Assembly: GCA_007694115.1 (NCBI GenBank)
Contig: RECJ01000199.1
Span: forward strand, 1-32,670
Source: Leptolyngbya sp. DLM2.Bin27
Lineage (GTDB): Bacteria > Cyanobacteriota > Cyanobacteriia > Phormidesmidales > Phormidesmidaceae
DNA: 32,670 nt
Reading direction: 5' to 3'
Numbering within the stretch: position 1 is the stretch's first letter; each line of letters starts with the position of its first letter. Of the stretch, positions 15,997 through 23,803 are shown piece by piece. The notes beneath the pieces were generated by a model. That model did no database searches, had not been told where the DNA came from, and saw only the letters and a program-made list of their open reading frames with translations. The position numbers were made by a program, and so were the translations under genes.

Positions 15997-17544
15997 TTAC
16001 CCCGGCTGCCCCAGGGTCGTAATATAAATCACCGCTTCGTCGGGCGGAATCCCCAACACCTCATTCACTTGGTCGTCGTAGAAGCCGCCGATGCCGCTGG
16101 CCCCCACCCCCAGGCGGGTGGCGGCCAGGTTGAGCCGCTGGCCCAGGTGCCCAGCATCCATGTGCAGGTAGCGGTAGACCCGATCGCCGTAGGTCGCCAC
16201 CGCCGCGCTCAGATCTGCGGTGTGAAACACCACCGCCGCCGCGTCGCGGCCCAGTTCTTGCCCCAGACACAGGTAGTGCAGCTCCCGGCGGAAGGTATTA
16301 AAGCGCACCTGACGCAGCTCTTCGGTGCGGGGGGCGTAGTAGTAGCAGCCGTCGTCTAGCCCCTCGACGGCGCAGGCCACCACAAAGGTGTGCACCAGGG
16401 TGCGATCGCAGTAGTCGGGGTCAGGGTCAAAGCCCTGGTCACGGTAGTGGTGGGGCTGGTAGGTAAAGTCTAAAAGCTGCTTCAGCGTCTCTAGAGAAAT
16501 CGCCCCACCGCTGTAGCGCCGGGTAGAGCGTCGCTTAAACAGAGCCGTTTCTAGCGGCTCTAGGTGGGGTTGCCAGTCGATGGGGGCAGTGGTGGTGGGC
16601 ACCCGCAGGCCAAAGGGCAGGTTGTATTTGTCTTCGAGGGTGTCGCCGGGCTGGGGGGTATCGCCCGTGGGGCGCATGGCCCAGCGGGGGGCATCGGCGG
16701 TGGGGGCAATCTCCGTCACCTGGTGAAAGTAGTCGAGCAGTTCGCCATCGGCCAGGGGGGGAAAGCTGGTTTGGGGAGCGGTGGCAAAGGCCACCTGGGC
16801 ACAGGGCAGATTTTGCTCCACCGTCAGCAGGTCGGCCAGGGGCAGCACCGCCAGGGTGCCCTCGGCGGCGGGGTCGAGGTAGAGCAGGTCGGCCAGGGCG
16901 CGATCGGCAAAGCTGGCAATCAGGTGGGGCCGGTAGTCGACCAGGGCTCCGGCCAGCTCTAGATTGCCCAGCAGGTGGCCCACATCGAGGCAAATGCGGC
17001 GGTAGGCCCGGTCTTGGTAGCGCCAGGCCGAGCGGTACAGCACGCCGGTCACCACCACCGCCAGATGGGTGGCCTCTAGGGCCGGGTGCCAGAAGCAGGC
17101 CCGCTGCAACCCCTGCCAGCTGTGGTCATCCCAGTAGCGCCAGAGGCTGTGGCTGCGGGCCTGGTAGTTGTAGAGCCCGGCGGGCAGCAGCCGAGTGCCC
17201 CGCGAGACCACGTAGACCTCCGCCGGGTATAGCCCCCCCGCCGACGGGGCCGCTCGCAGATAAAACGTCTGCCCCGTCGCGGTGGGAAATTTAGCCGTCA
17301 GCCCGTAGGTGTTGATCATCAGCCGCGACAGGCGCATCCAGTCGGTGCGCTCGTCACCGGGCTCAGCCACCCCGCCCGTTTCAAGGTAGGGCTTGAGGTC
17401 AACCTCACTGCCCACCCGATAGGTTTTGAAGGGAATTGGCTGGCGGCTGTAGTCCAGGGGCCGGGCCTGGGCCGCCAGGGTCTCGGGGTCGTACTTGGTA
17501 CGACTGTGGTAGTGGTGGGCGATAGAAACCAGGGCGTCGGGCAT
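15997..17544 (-). CDS. SagB/ThcOx-type double nitroreductase dehydrogenase
   Basis: A protein of 515 residues from the ATG at 17544, with two flavin nitroreductase-like halves. The first contains FYLRAAPSAGGLYPAEVYVV and LDVGHLLGNLELA (about 30-230). The second begins near residue 337 with RRSTRRYSGGAISLETLKQL and ends with HMDAGHLGQRLNLAATRLGV and GIGGFYDD.VNEVLGIP. SagB/ThcOx enzymes are FMN-dependent and oxidise azolines to azoles in RiPP biosynthesis, but many cyanobacteria carry a stand-alone double-domain copy with unknown substrate. Here there is no cyclodehydratase (YcaO), precursor peptide or transporter nearby, so a RiPP role is not supported. The frame is open to 17640, but the added 32 residues do not fit the family start (ALVSIAHHYHSRTKY). 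Confidence 0.87.
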   Translation of the reverse strand: MPDALVSIAHHYHSRTKYDPETLAAQARPLDYSRQPIPFKTYRVGSEVDLKPYLETGGVAEPGDERTDWMRLSRLMINTYGLTAKFPTATGQTFYLRAAPSAGGLYPAEVYVVSRGTRLLPAGLYNYQARSHSLWRYWDDHSWQGLQRACFWHPALEATHLAVVVTGVLYRSAWRYQDRAYRRICLDVGHLLGNLELAGALVDYRPHLIASFADRALADLLYLDPAAEGTLAVLPLADLLTVEQNLPCAQVAFATAPQTSFPPLADGELLDYFHQVTEIAPTADAPRWAMRPTGDTPQPGDTLEDKYNLPFGLRVPTTTAPIDWQPHLEPLETALFKRRSTRRYSGGAISLETLKQLLDFTYQPHHYRDQGFDPDPDYCDRTLVHTFVVACAVEGLDDGCYYYAPRTEELRQVRFNTFRRELHYLCLGQELGRDAAAVVFHTADLSAAVATYGDRVYRYLHMDAGHLGQRLNLAATRLGVGASGIGGFYDDQVNEVLGIPPDEAVIYITTLGQPG

Positions 17545-17747
17545 AGCCGAAGAATGTGCGGGGTCAAAGACCGAGCCAGAGGGCGATCGAAGCTCGCAGC
17601 GGGCATCTGTATCTAGTGTAACCCACCCCTGAGGCCGCAACGACCCAGGGCCGCTACTTCAGCCTTTGACATGACCTCAGGAGACTTCTAGGCAAGAAAA
17701 TACCAGCTTTAATCCAGCGACCATAACCCCTGTAGGGTTGGCACTGC

Positions 17748-17983
17748 CAGCCCTGTCAAGTGGCTAAACTATTCCCGAAATGCCCATAGGCTAAGGGTCT
17801 CCGGCCACAACCACCAGGGAGTGAACCCCCTGGCCCATAGCCCCAGTCTGCTAAAGCAGCCTGGGGAACTCGGCTGCCAATCCGCTTCAGAGGATTTCGG
17901 CTTTGAGCCTAGGACTTCAGTCCTAGGCTCAGCGGCCAATTCGAGGGATCGGCCCCTAAATCTGCCTCACCTTGACAGGGCTG
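17748..17983. repeat. Outer inverted repeats around a REP-like element
   Basis: CAGCCCTGTCAAG (17748-17760) is the exact reverse complement of CTTGACAGGGCTG (17971-17983). Similarity weakens but continues outward (GGCACTGCC on the left; GGGTGGGCACTGCCC on the right). The arms enclose about 210 bases including the hairpin element, so they might be ends of a small non-coding mobile unit, or two separate copies of a common cyanobacterial palindrome. Confidence 0.5.
17814..17935 (+). repeat. REP-like multi-hairpin element, copy 1
   Basis: The element has four successive stem-loops: CCAGGG...CCCTGG around AGTGAAC, CTGCTAAAGCAG, AATCCGCTTCAGAGGATT (one mismatch), and the strong palindrome at 17905-17930 (GAGCCTAGGAC/GTCCTAGGCTC), followed by AGCGG. 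A second copy in the same orientation lies on the other side of ggt (19917-20036). The stems are conserved while bases differ, for example CCTAGG here and CCTTGG/CCAAGG there. Confidence 0.8.
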
Positions 17984-18028
17984 GGTGGGCACTGCCCACC
18001 ATGGGGAAACTCTTTTCCAGAAGACGCC

Positions 18029-19822
18029 TCAGCGCTCCACCACCCCAGCCCAGCCACCGCCTCGGCGGGTCGGTTCGGCGGCCACCAGGGTTGACCCATC
18101 GGGCCTGACGATCAACCCTACGGCGGCACCGATTTCGGCCACCGGATCTAACCGGTGGCCCAGTTCACCCAGGCGCTGGCCAATTGCCGTCTGCTCAAAG
18201 CCGCCGTCGACCTGGGTGGGGCCAGTGTTGCGCTGGGAAATGCGGGGGGCGGCAATCGCCTCGGGTAGGGTCAGGCCAAAGTCGATCAGATTGACCGCCA
18301 TGCCGGCCACGGTGGTGATGATGGTGGGGCCACCGGGGGAACCCCAGGCCAGCAGATCGCCCTCGGGGCTGCGGGCCAGGGTGGGGGCCATGCTGCTGCG
18401 GGGGCGTTTGCCGGGTTCGGGGGAGTTGGGGTGGGGGCTGACGGGGTCAAAGTCGGTCAGCTCGTTGTTGAGCAAAAAGCCGTAGTCCGGCACCACCATG
18501 CCAGACCCGCCAATCGATTCGATGGTGAAGGTGTAAGACACCACATTGCCGCTGCGATCGCTGACCACCAGGTGAGTAGTTGAGCTACCCGACTGTTCTT
18601 CTAGCTGGGCCGTGGGCCAGGGGCCGGTCAGGCTGGGGCTGGGGTCGCTCTGGTAGAGCAGCGGATTGCCGGGGGCCGCCCGAAAGTCTGGGCTGGCCGG
18701 GGCGCGATCGCCCATCAAAGCCCGCCGGGCCGCAATAAAGTCGGGGCTGCGCAGCCCGGCCAGGGGCACATCGACATATTCTGGGTCGCCCAGGTAGGCA
18801 TTGCGGTCGGCAAAGGCCAACCGCTCGGCTTCAATCACCCGGTGCCAGGCCAGGCTGCGATCGCCCTGGCCCAGATCAAACCCCTCTAGCAGACTGAGAA
18901 TGGCTCCCACCGTGAGGCCGCCGCTGCTGGGCAGCCCCATGCCGTAGAGGGTATAGCCCCGGTAGCTCGTGACCGTCGGCGGCCGCATCCGCACCTCGTA
19001 GAGGTCGAGATCCGTCAGGGTCATGGCACCGGGCAGGATGCGAAACGGCGGCTCTGCCACCGCTGGCGGGTGCTGCACGGTGTCGACTATGGCCGCCGCA
19101 ATCTCGCCCCGATAAAAGGCATTCACCCCCTGATCCGCCAGCAGGCCATAGGTTTTGGCCAGATCGGGGTTGCGAAAGCGCGACCCCACCGCAGGCGGCT
19201 GGCCACCGGGGAGAAACAGGGCCTGGGTTGAGCTAAAGGCGGCAAACCGATCTCGGTTGCGATCCACCTGCTGGGCAAAGGTTTGATCGACGATAAAGCC
19301 CCCCTGGGCCAAGGCGATCGCCGGTTGCAGTACCTCTGCCAGCGACAGGGTGCCGTAGCGGTTGAGCGCCTCCGCCCACTCCAGGGGCGTGCCGGGCACC
19401 CCCACCGCCAACCCCGACGATATCCGCTGGGGGAAAAAGGGCAGCAGCTCGCCAGTCGGGCTGTCGGGGTCTTGAAACAGGGTCTGGTCGATCGCCGCCG
19501 GAGCCTGCTCGCGCCCGTCGAGGGTGACGATGCGATCGCCATCGTTGAGATAGATCACCATGAACCCACCCCCACCAATGCCCGCCGAAAACGGGTCTGT
19601 GACCCCCAAGGCGGCAGCGGCGGCCACGGCGGCATCAATGGCGTTGCCGCCCCGCCTTAAAACATCAATGCCAATCTCGGTGGCGCGGGCGTCTACCGTG
19701 GCCACGGCCCCACCCCGGCCCTCGGCCACCGCCCCATTGACCTGGGCCTTTAGATCCCAAGTTGACCAGAGGGTCAAACAGAGCCAGACCCCCAATGCCC
19801 CCGCCGCGATGCGTCTGACCAT
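18029..19822 (-). CDS. ggt: Gamma-glutamyltransferase (glutathione hydrolase)
   Basis: About 597 residues from the ATG at 19822. It cleaves gamma-glutamyl bonds of glutathione and related peptides and transfers the gamma-glutamyl group to water or amino acids. It is made as a proenzyme that cuts itself before the catalytic threonine. That threonine is T415 in GSSTTHLVVSD, the first residue of the small subunit. Family blocks present are GGNAIDAAVAAAAALGVTDP, GIGGGGFM, the small-subunit FTIES.GGSGMV...GFLLNNEL.DFD and RSSMAPT. The N-terminus (VRRIAAGALGVWLCLTLW) is a signal peptide or anchor, consistent with a periplasmic enzyme. A GTG at 19837 in frame is an alternative start. Both flanks of the gene carry the same multi-hairpin repeat in direct orientation. 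Confidence 0.94.
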   Translation of the reverse strand: MVRRIAAGALGVWLCLTLWSTWDLKAQVNGAVAEGRGGAVATVDARATEIGIDVLRRGGNAIDAAVAAAAALGVTDPFSAGIGGGGFMVIYLNDGDRIVTLDGREQAPAAIDQTLFQDPDSPTGELLPFFPQRISSGLAVGVPGTPLEWAEALNRYGTLSLAEVLQPAIALAQGGFIVDQTFAQQVDRNRDRFAAFSSTQALFLPGGQPPAVGSRFRNPDLAKTYGLLADQGVNAFYRGEIAAAIVDTVQHPPAVAEPPFRILPGAMTLTDLDLYEVRMRPPTVTSYRGYTLYGMGLPSSGGLTVGAILSLLEGFDLGQGDRSLAWHRVIEAERLAFADRNAYLGDPEYVDVPLAGLRSPDFIAARRALMGDRAPASPDFRAAPGNPLLYQSDPSPSLTGPWPTAQLEEQSGSSTTHLVVSDRSGNVVSYTFTIESIGGSGMVVPDYGFLLNNELTDFDPVSPHPNSPEPGKRPRSSMAPTLARSPEGDLLAWGSPGGPTIITTVAGMAVNLIDFGLTLPEAIAAPRISQRNTGPTQVDGGFEQTAIGQRLGELGHRLDPVAEIGAAVGLIVRPDGSTLVAAEPTRRGGGWAGVVER

Positions 19823-19916
19823 ACTGATTCGTGCCACAGTTTTTCTTTTCAGATCCCTATCGACTTTAAACCCAGGCGGTTAAGCCTTAGAGGATACTGG
19901 ACTACCGCCCAGACCG

Positions 19917-20036
19917 CCCAGGAGTGAACTCCAGGGCTCATAGCAGAAGTCTGCTAAAGCAGACTGGGCCGCCTGGATAGCCCTCTTGAGAGGGCTTTTG
20001 CTTTGAGCCTTGGACTTTTAGTCCAAGGCTCAGCGG
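19917..20036 (+). repeat. REP-like multi-hairpin element, copy 2
   Basis: This copy has the same order of stems as copy 1: GGAG-TGAA-CTCC, AGTCTGCT-AA-AGCAGACT, AGCCCTCT-TG-AGAGGGCT, and GAGCCTTGGACT-TTT-AGTCCAAGGCTC (20005-20031), followed by AGCGG. Stem base pairs differ from copy 1 in a compensatory way. It is in direct orientation relative to copy 1, on the other side of ggt. Confidence 0.85.
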
Positions 20037-20090
20037 TCCATGTTGGCAACAACCACGGGTCTCACCAGGGCAGCCAGGACTTGCGTTTGA

Positions 20091-20134
20091 GGAGGCAAAG
20101 CCTCCGACGAAGATTCCAAGGCAGAGCCTTGGAA
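20091..20134. repeat. Paired small palindromes (GGAGGC-GCCTCC, TTCCAAGGC-GCCTTGGAA)
   Basis: Two perfect stems with 3-base loops (20091-20105 with loop AAA, and 20114-20134 with loop AGA) are separated by eight bases. I recall this pair (..GGCAAAGCCTCC..., GGCAGAGCC...GGAACGAG) as a common dispersed repeat in filamentous cyanobacteria. It lies just downstream of the PPOX-like gene on the minus strand. Confidence 0.75.
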
Positions 20135-20161
20135 CGAGGGGCAACCGGGTTTTGAGGCGCT

Positions 20162-20782
20162 TTAGGGGTTGACCGCCTCAACCTGCCAGGTGTCGTCGGG
20201 CTGGCAAGTATAGAGGGTGCGATTTTGGGGGTCGCCGCGCAGTTCGAGGTGATCGACCTGGCGGGGGGTGAGCAGCACCAGGGAAAAATTGTCCGGCGGG
20301 GTTTCGGGCTGATTTTCGGGCTGATTTTCGGGCGGCGCAAACGCGGCGGCGGGGCTGCGCGGCTGGGCCGGCTGGGGCCAGTAAAACTGCTGGCGAGCCC
20401 GGTCGGATAGCTCTGCCCAGGCGGTTTGTCGGGCTGGGGCCAGGGTTAGATCGGCGGCGCTGACCACCTGGCTGGGGCCAGCCAGCCGAAACTGCTCACG
20501 GGTGGAGGTAAAGTACCAGCAGGCCTCGGCCCAGGGGTGGGCGGCGATGTCGGTCACCTTGGCGCTGCGTTGGTCGGTGATCAAGGTGAGGCTGTTGGTG
20601 TCGGGCAGCCAGCCGCGAAAGACCACGGTGCGGTTGGCCGGGCGACCCGCCGGGGTGATGGTGGCCAGCTGAAAATAGCGGCTGTAGGGGCGGCTGCGGT
20701 TGCGGTGGAGAGCTCGGGCGAGGGCGCTGCGCCAGGGGGGCAGGGGCGGAGTTTTCGACCGAGATGGAGCAGAATCAGACAT
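20162..20782 (-). CDS. FMN-binding PPOX-like (Alr4036-type) flavoprotein
   Basis: A 206-residue protein of the pyridoxamine-5'-phosphate-oxidase-like split-barrel family. Supporting sequence is PYSRYFQLATI near the N-terminus, TVVFRGW, the LTLITDQRSAKVTDI FMN-phosphate-binding-like block, AEACWYF and EQFRLAG, and the family-type C-terminal part (LLTPRQVDHLELRG...W). Cyanobacteria often carry such proteins outside vitamin B6 synthesis, and a true PdxH function is unproven. The frame runs open to 20977, but the upstream part is low-complexity and overlaps the divergent antiporter gene; the ATG at 20782 is the sensible start. A short Pro/Gln/Glu-rich linker (ENQPENQPETPP) interrupts the domain near residue 155-165. 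The gene is divergent from the antiporter, with about 90 bases between starts. Confidence 0.82.
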   Translation of the reverse strand: MSDSAPSRSKTPPLPPWRSALARALHRNRSRPYSRYFQLATITPAGRPANRTVVFRGWLPDTNSLTLITDQRSAKVTDIAAHPWAEACWYFTSTREQFRLAGPSQVVSAADLTLAPARQTAWAELSDRARQQFYWPQPAQPRSPAAAFAPPENQPENQPETPPDNFSLVLLTPRQVDHLELRGDPQNRTLYTCQPDDTWQVEAVNP

Positions 20783-20873
20783 ACTAGGGGATGGCCTTAT
20801 TTGAGCATGGGAACATTCTCGGTCTAGGTCGGGGGCTACTTTAGTAGAGCGTTTAGAGAGTGAGCTTGCAAGC

Positions 20874-21986
20874 ATGACCGTTGCCATCCTATTGCTGGTT
20901 GCTGGGGGGGGGCTGCTGCTAATCGGAGCCGAATCGCTGGTGAGGGGAGCGTCCAAACTGGCGGGTCTATTGGGCATTTCGCCGCTGATTATTGGCCTGA
21001 CGATTGTGGCCTACGGCACCAGCGCCCCAGAGCTGGCGGTGAGCTTGCAGTCGACGCTGGCAGGCCAGGGCGACATTGCCCTGGGCAACGTGATTGGCAG
21101 CAATATCTTCAATGTGCTGGTGATTTTGGGGCTGTCGTCGCTGGTCGCGCCGCTGCCCGTGGCTCAGCAGCTAATCCGGCTCGATGTGCCGATTATGGTT
21201 GGCATTTCGGCGCTGCTGCTGTTCTTTTCCCTCGACCGGCTGCTGCAGCCCAGCGACGGCATTGTTTTGATCCTTGGCGGTGTGGTTTACACCCTGTTTT
21301 TGGTCTACCAAAGCCGTCGCGAAACCAATGCCGAGGTGCAGTCAGAATATGACCGCGAGTATGGCCCCACCCCCCTGGGCCGATGGACCTGGGTACGCAA
21401 CCTGGCCTACATGGGGGGAGGACTAGTGGCGCTGGTGCTGGGTTCGCGGCTGTTTGTCACGGGGGCGGTGAGCATTGCTGAGGCGCTGGGGGTGAGCCGC
21501 CTGGTGATTGGCCTAACCATTGTGGCGGCGGGCACCTCGCTACCGGAGCTGGCAACCTCGGCGGTGGCGACCTTTCGCGGCGAGCGCGACATTGCGGTGG
21601 GCAACGTGGTCGGCAGCAATATTTTTAATATTCTGACGGTGCTGGGGGTGACGGCGGTGGCATCGGGCTCAGGTATCCCGATTCCCAGTGCGGTGCTAAA
21701 TTTTGATTTGCCGGTGATGGTGGCGGTGGCGGTGGCTTGTCTGCCGATTTTTCTGACCGGGAACGTGATTTCGCGGTGGGAGGGGATGCTGTTTAGCGGC
21801 TACTACGTGGCCTATGCCACCTACCTAATTTTGCGGGCCGCCGACCACGAACATCTGGGGCTGTTTAGCCAGGTGATGCTGCTGTTTGTGATTCCGCTGA
21901 CGGTGATTACGCTGGTGCTGGTGGTGATCACATCCTGGCCCAAAGCCCCAAAGGGCGAGCTGCCTGGCGACACCCACTCTCGGTAA
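20874..21986 (+). CDS. Calcium/sodium antiporter (CaCA superfamily, YrbG-like)
   Basis: A 370-residue integral membrane protein with about ten hydrophobic segments and the two inverted alpha-repeats that define Ca2+/cation antiporters. The first is GLTIVAYGTSAPELAVS...GNVIGSNIFNVL (about residues 40-85) and the second is GLTIVAAGTSLPELATS...GNVVGSNIFNIL (about 212-260). The Glu in each PEL and the Asn of GSN are the conserved ion-binding residues. A hydrophilic loop around residues 145-165 (SRRETNAEVQSEYDREYG) separates the halves. It probably exports Ca2+ from the cytoplasm in exchange for Na+ or H+; the coupling ion is not decidable. The Hsp70-like gene follows 52 bases later on the same strand, so co-transcription is possible. 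Confidence 0.93.
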   Translation: MTVAILLLVAGGGLLLIGAESLVRGASKLAGLLGISPLIIGLTIVAYGTSAPELAVSLQSTLAGQGDIALGNVIGSNIFNVLVILGLSSLVAPLPVAQQLIRLDVPIMVGISALLLFFSLDRLLQPSDGIVLILGGVVYTLFLVYQSRRETNAEVQSEYDREYGPTPLGRWTWVRNLAYMGGGLVALVLGSRLFVTGAVSIAEALGVSRLVIGLTIVAAGTSLPELATSAVATFRGERDIAVGNVVGSNIFNILTVLGVTAVASGSGIPIPSAVLNFDLPVMVAVAVACLPIFLTGNVISRWEGMLFSGYYVAYATYLILRAADHEHLGLFSQVMLLFVIPLTVITLVLVVITSWPKAPKGELPGDTHSR

Positions 21987-22038
21987 ACTACAGCTTGACT
22001 GAGCCATCCACTATTTCTCAACCCATTTTTCTGCAAGT

Positions 22039-23622
22039 ATGGCGATCGCAGTTGACTTTGGCACCAGCAATACGGTTGTGGCCCGGTGGAACCCCGGCAC
22101 CGAACAGGCCGAAACCCTAGCCCTGCCGGGGCTGAGCGGCAGCACGGTGCCGCCGCTGGTGCCCAGCCTGGTGTACGTCGAAAAGCCCGCCGCCGAGGGC
22201 GTGCTGGTGGGGCAGGCGGTGCGCGATCGCGGCCTCGACCTGGCCGCTGACCCCCGGTTTTTTGCCAACATCAAGCGGGGCATTGGCGCGCCATTGCAGG
22301 GGTTTTTGCCCGAGATCGACGGGGCCGCGCTCAGCTTTGAGCAGCTGGGAGAGTGGTTTTTGCGATCGCTCTTGACCCAGGTACGCCAGGTGGCGGGCGA
22401 CGACGACAGCCTGGTGCTGACCGTGCCGGTGGATAGCTTTGAGGCCTACCGTCTGTGGCTGGGGGATGTGGCCGCCGCCCTCGAATTCAAAGAAGTGCGG
22501 CTGATTGATGAACCCACGGCGGCGGCCCTGGGCTACGGGCTGAGCGGCGAGCAAACCCTCTTAGTCTTAGACTTTGGCGGCGGCACCCTAGACTGGTCGC
22601 TGGTGCGGCTGGTGGCCCCCGCCCAGCGGCAGCCGACCGGGTTTTTGCTCAAGTGGCGGGGCCAGGGGGCCGCACAAAAAAGCGCCCAAAAGCCCGAAGT
22701 GGCCCGGGTGCTGGCCAAGGCCGGTGAAAACCTGGGCGGAGCCGATATCGACCAGTGGCTGGGGGCACACTTTGCCGCCCAGGGCGTTCCCGACGGGGCG
22801 GTGGTGCGGCGGCTGGCCGAGAAAATCAAAATTGCCCTGTCTGACCAGACCGAGGCAGCCGAGGCCTACTTTGACGACACTACCTTTGACACCTACGACC
22901 TGGCCCTCACCCGCCCCCAGTTTGAAGCAATTCTCAGCCAAAACCAGTTTTTTGAGCGGCTGGAGAAGGGGCTCACCCAGGTGATCCAGCAGGGGCAGCG
23001 CCAGGGCATTGACCAGAGCCAGATCGATGCCGTGCTGCTGGTGGGCGGCACGGCCCAGATTCCCGCCGTGCAGCGGTGGGCAATCGATCGGTTTGGGGCC
23101 GAGCTGGTGCGGTGCGATCGCCCCTTTGAGGCCGTCGCCCAGGGGGCTTTGCAAATCGCCCAGGGCCTGGCGGTAGAAGACTTTCTCTACCACAGCTACG
23201 GCATCCGCTACTGGGATCGTCGCCACAACCGCCACAGCTGGCACGCAATTTTGCCCGAGGGCCAACCCTACCCCATGGGCCAGCCGGTAGAGCTAACCCT
23301 GGGGGCCTCGGTGGAAAAACAGCCCAGCATTGAGCTGATCATTGGCGAGATCGGGGCCGCCAGCACCCAGACCGAGGTGTACTTTGAGAACGGTCGTCTG
23401 GTGACGCAGACGCTCGGCGGCAGTAGCCCCTCGGTACAGCCGCTAAATGACCGAGAGGGGGCGCGAACCATTGCTCAGCTCAACCCGCCGGGGTTTCCCG
23501 GCAGCGACCGGGTGCGGGTGCTGTTTCGCGTCGACCGCGACCGACTGCTGTGTATCACCGTGGAAGACATTCTGACCGGAGACACGCTGCTAGACAACCA
23601 GCCCGTGGTGCGGTTGAGCTAG
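22039..23622 (+). CDS. Hsp70/DnaK-family ATPase with short C-terminus
   Basis: A 527-residue actin/Hsp70-fold ATPase. Seen motifs are phosphate-1 VDFGTSNTVVA (residues 5-15), connect-1-like DEPTAAALGYG (from 157), phosphate-2 LVLDFGGGTLDWSLV (from about 176) and the adenosine motif VLLVGGTAQIP (from 332). Only about 145 residues follow the nucleotide-binding domain, enough for a beta-sandwich substrate-binding part but not for the alpha-helical lid of true DnaK (about 610-640 residues). An unusual insertion rich in Gln/Lys (GQGAAQKSAQKPE) sits after the phosphate-2 strand. It is therefore an Hsp70-like protein distinct from housekeeping DnaK. No DnaJ or GrpE is adjacent. Its client is unknown. 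Confidence 0.9.
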   Translation: MAIAVDFGTSNTVVARWNPGTEQAETLALPGLSGSTVPPLVPSLVYVEKPAAEGVLVGQAVRDRGLDLAADPRFFANIKRGIGAPLQGFLPEIDGAALSFEQLGEWFLRSLLTQVRQVAGDDDSLVLTVPVDSFEAYRLWLGDVAAALEFKEVRLIDEPTAAALGYGLSGEQTLLVLDFGGGTLDWSLVRLVAPAQRQPTGFLLKWRGQGAAQKSAQKPEVARVLAKAGENLGGADIDQWLGAHFAAQGVPDGAVVRRLAEKIKIALSDQTEAAEAYFDDTTFDTYDLALTRPQFEAILSQNQFFERLEKGLTQVIQQGQRQGIDQSQIDAVLLVGGTAQIPAVQRWAIDRFGAELVRCDRPFEAVAQGALQIAQGLAVEDFLYHSYGIRYWDRRHNRHSWHAILPEGQPYPMGQPVELTLGASVEKQPSIELIIGEIGAASTQTEVYFENGRLVTQTLGGSSPSVQPLNDREGARTIAQLNPPGFPGSDRVRVLFRVDRDRLLCITVEDILTGDTLLDNQPVVRLS

Positions 23623-23644
23623 GGCTGGCTGGTTGAAATATGAC

Positions 23645-23663
23645 AACCCCTGAGCAGGGTTTT
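23645..23663 (+). terminator. Candidate Rho-independent terminator after Hsp70-like gene
   Basis: AACCCCTG-AG-CAGGGTT forms a 7-bp stem with one bulged C, followed by TTT, and begins 22 bases after the stop codon. The T-run is short, and the last Ts are shared with the start of repeat copy C. Confidence 0.4.
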
Positions 23664-23790
23664 ATACCCAATCCGAACTTTATACCCAATCCGAACTATA
23701 TAACCCCGATGCCAAACAGGTCGCTGGCGTAGGGGCAAACGGCGTTTGCCCAGCTCAATCGGGGCTAGCCAAGGCGGGTTCGGTATTATA
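23661..23790 (+). repeat. MITE-like palindromic repeat, copy C (diverged)
   Basis: The left end is a tandem duplication of 18 bases (TTTATACCCAATCCGAAC at 23661-23678 and 23679-23696). The core hairpin is GGGCAAAC-GGC-GTTTGCCC (23733-23751), bracketed by CCCCGAT and AATCGGGG, and the right end reads GGGTTCGGTATTAT. Compared with copies A and B the core stem has changed C-G to T-A pairs on both sides, so the hairpin is kept. This copy has both terminal parts. Confidence 0.75.
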
Positions 23791-23803
23791 TCAACAGGTT
23801 CAC

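Larger units (their letters stand above)
17545..18028. other. Repeat-rich intergenic region downstream of ggt
   Basis: No gene is seen. From about 17748 it is taken up by a nested repeat structure: inverted 13-mers (17748-17760 and 17971-17983) enclosing the multi-hairpin element at 17814-17935. The part from 17545 to 17730 has no recognisable feature and should contain the promoter of the SagB-type gene. Confidence 0.5.
19823..20161. other. Repeat-rich region upstream of ggt
   Basis: No gene is seen. The region contains copy 2 of the REP-like element (19917-20036) and a pair of small perfect hairpins (20091-20134). The ggt promoter should lie between about 19840 and 19915, but no clear hexamers were identified. 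Confidence 0.5.

Noticed and set aside
15997..17544. A RiPP (thiazole/oxazole) biosynthetic cluster around the SagB-type gene
   Set aside because: No YcaO cyclodehydratase, precursor peptide, protease or exporter gene is present on either side.
17821..18108. A 95-codon plus-strand open frame across the REP-like copy
   Set aside because: It reads through hairpin repeats and into the antisense of ggt; there is no family match.
20783..20977. An N-terminal extension of the PPOX-like protein
   Set aside because: It is Ser/Pro/Ala-rich low-complexity sequence overlapping the start of the divergent antiporter gene; the ATG at 20782 gives the family length.
22588..23265. A 225-codon open frame antisense to the Hsp70-like gene
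   Set aside because: It runs opposite to a gene with unmistakable Hsp70 motifs and its product has no recognisable family; long antisense frames are expected at this GC content.
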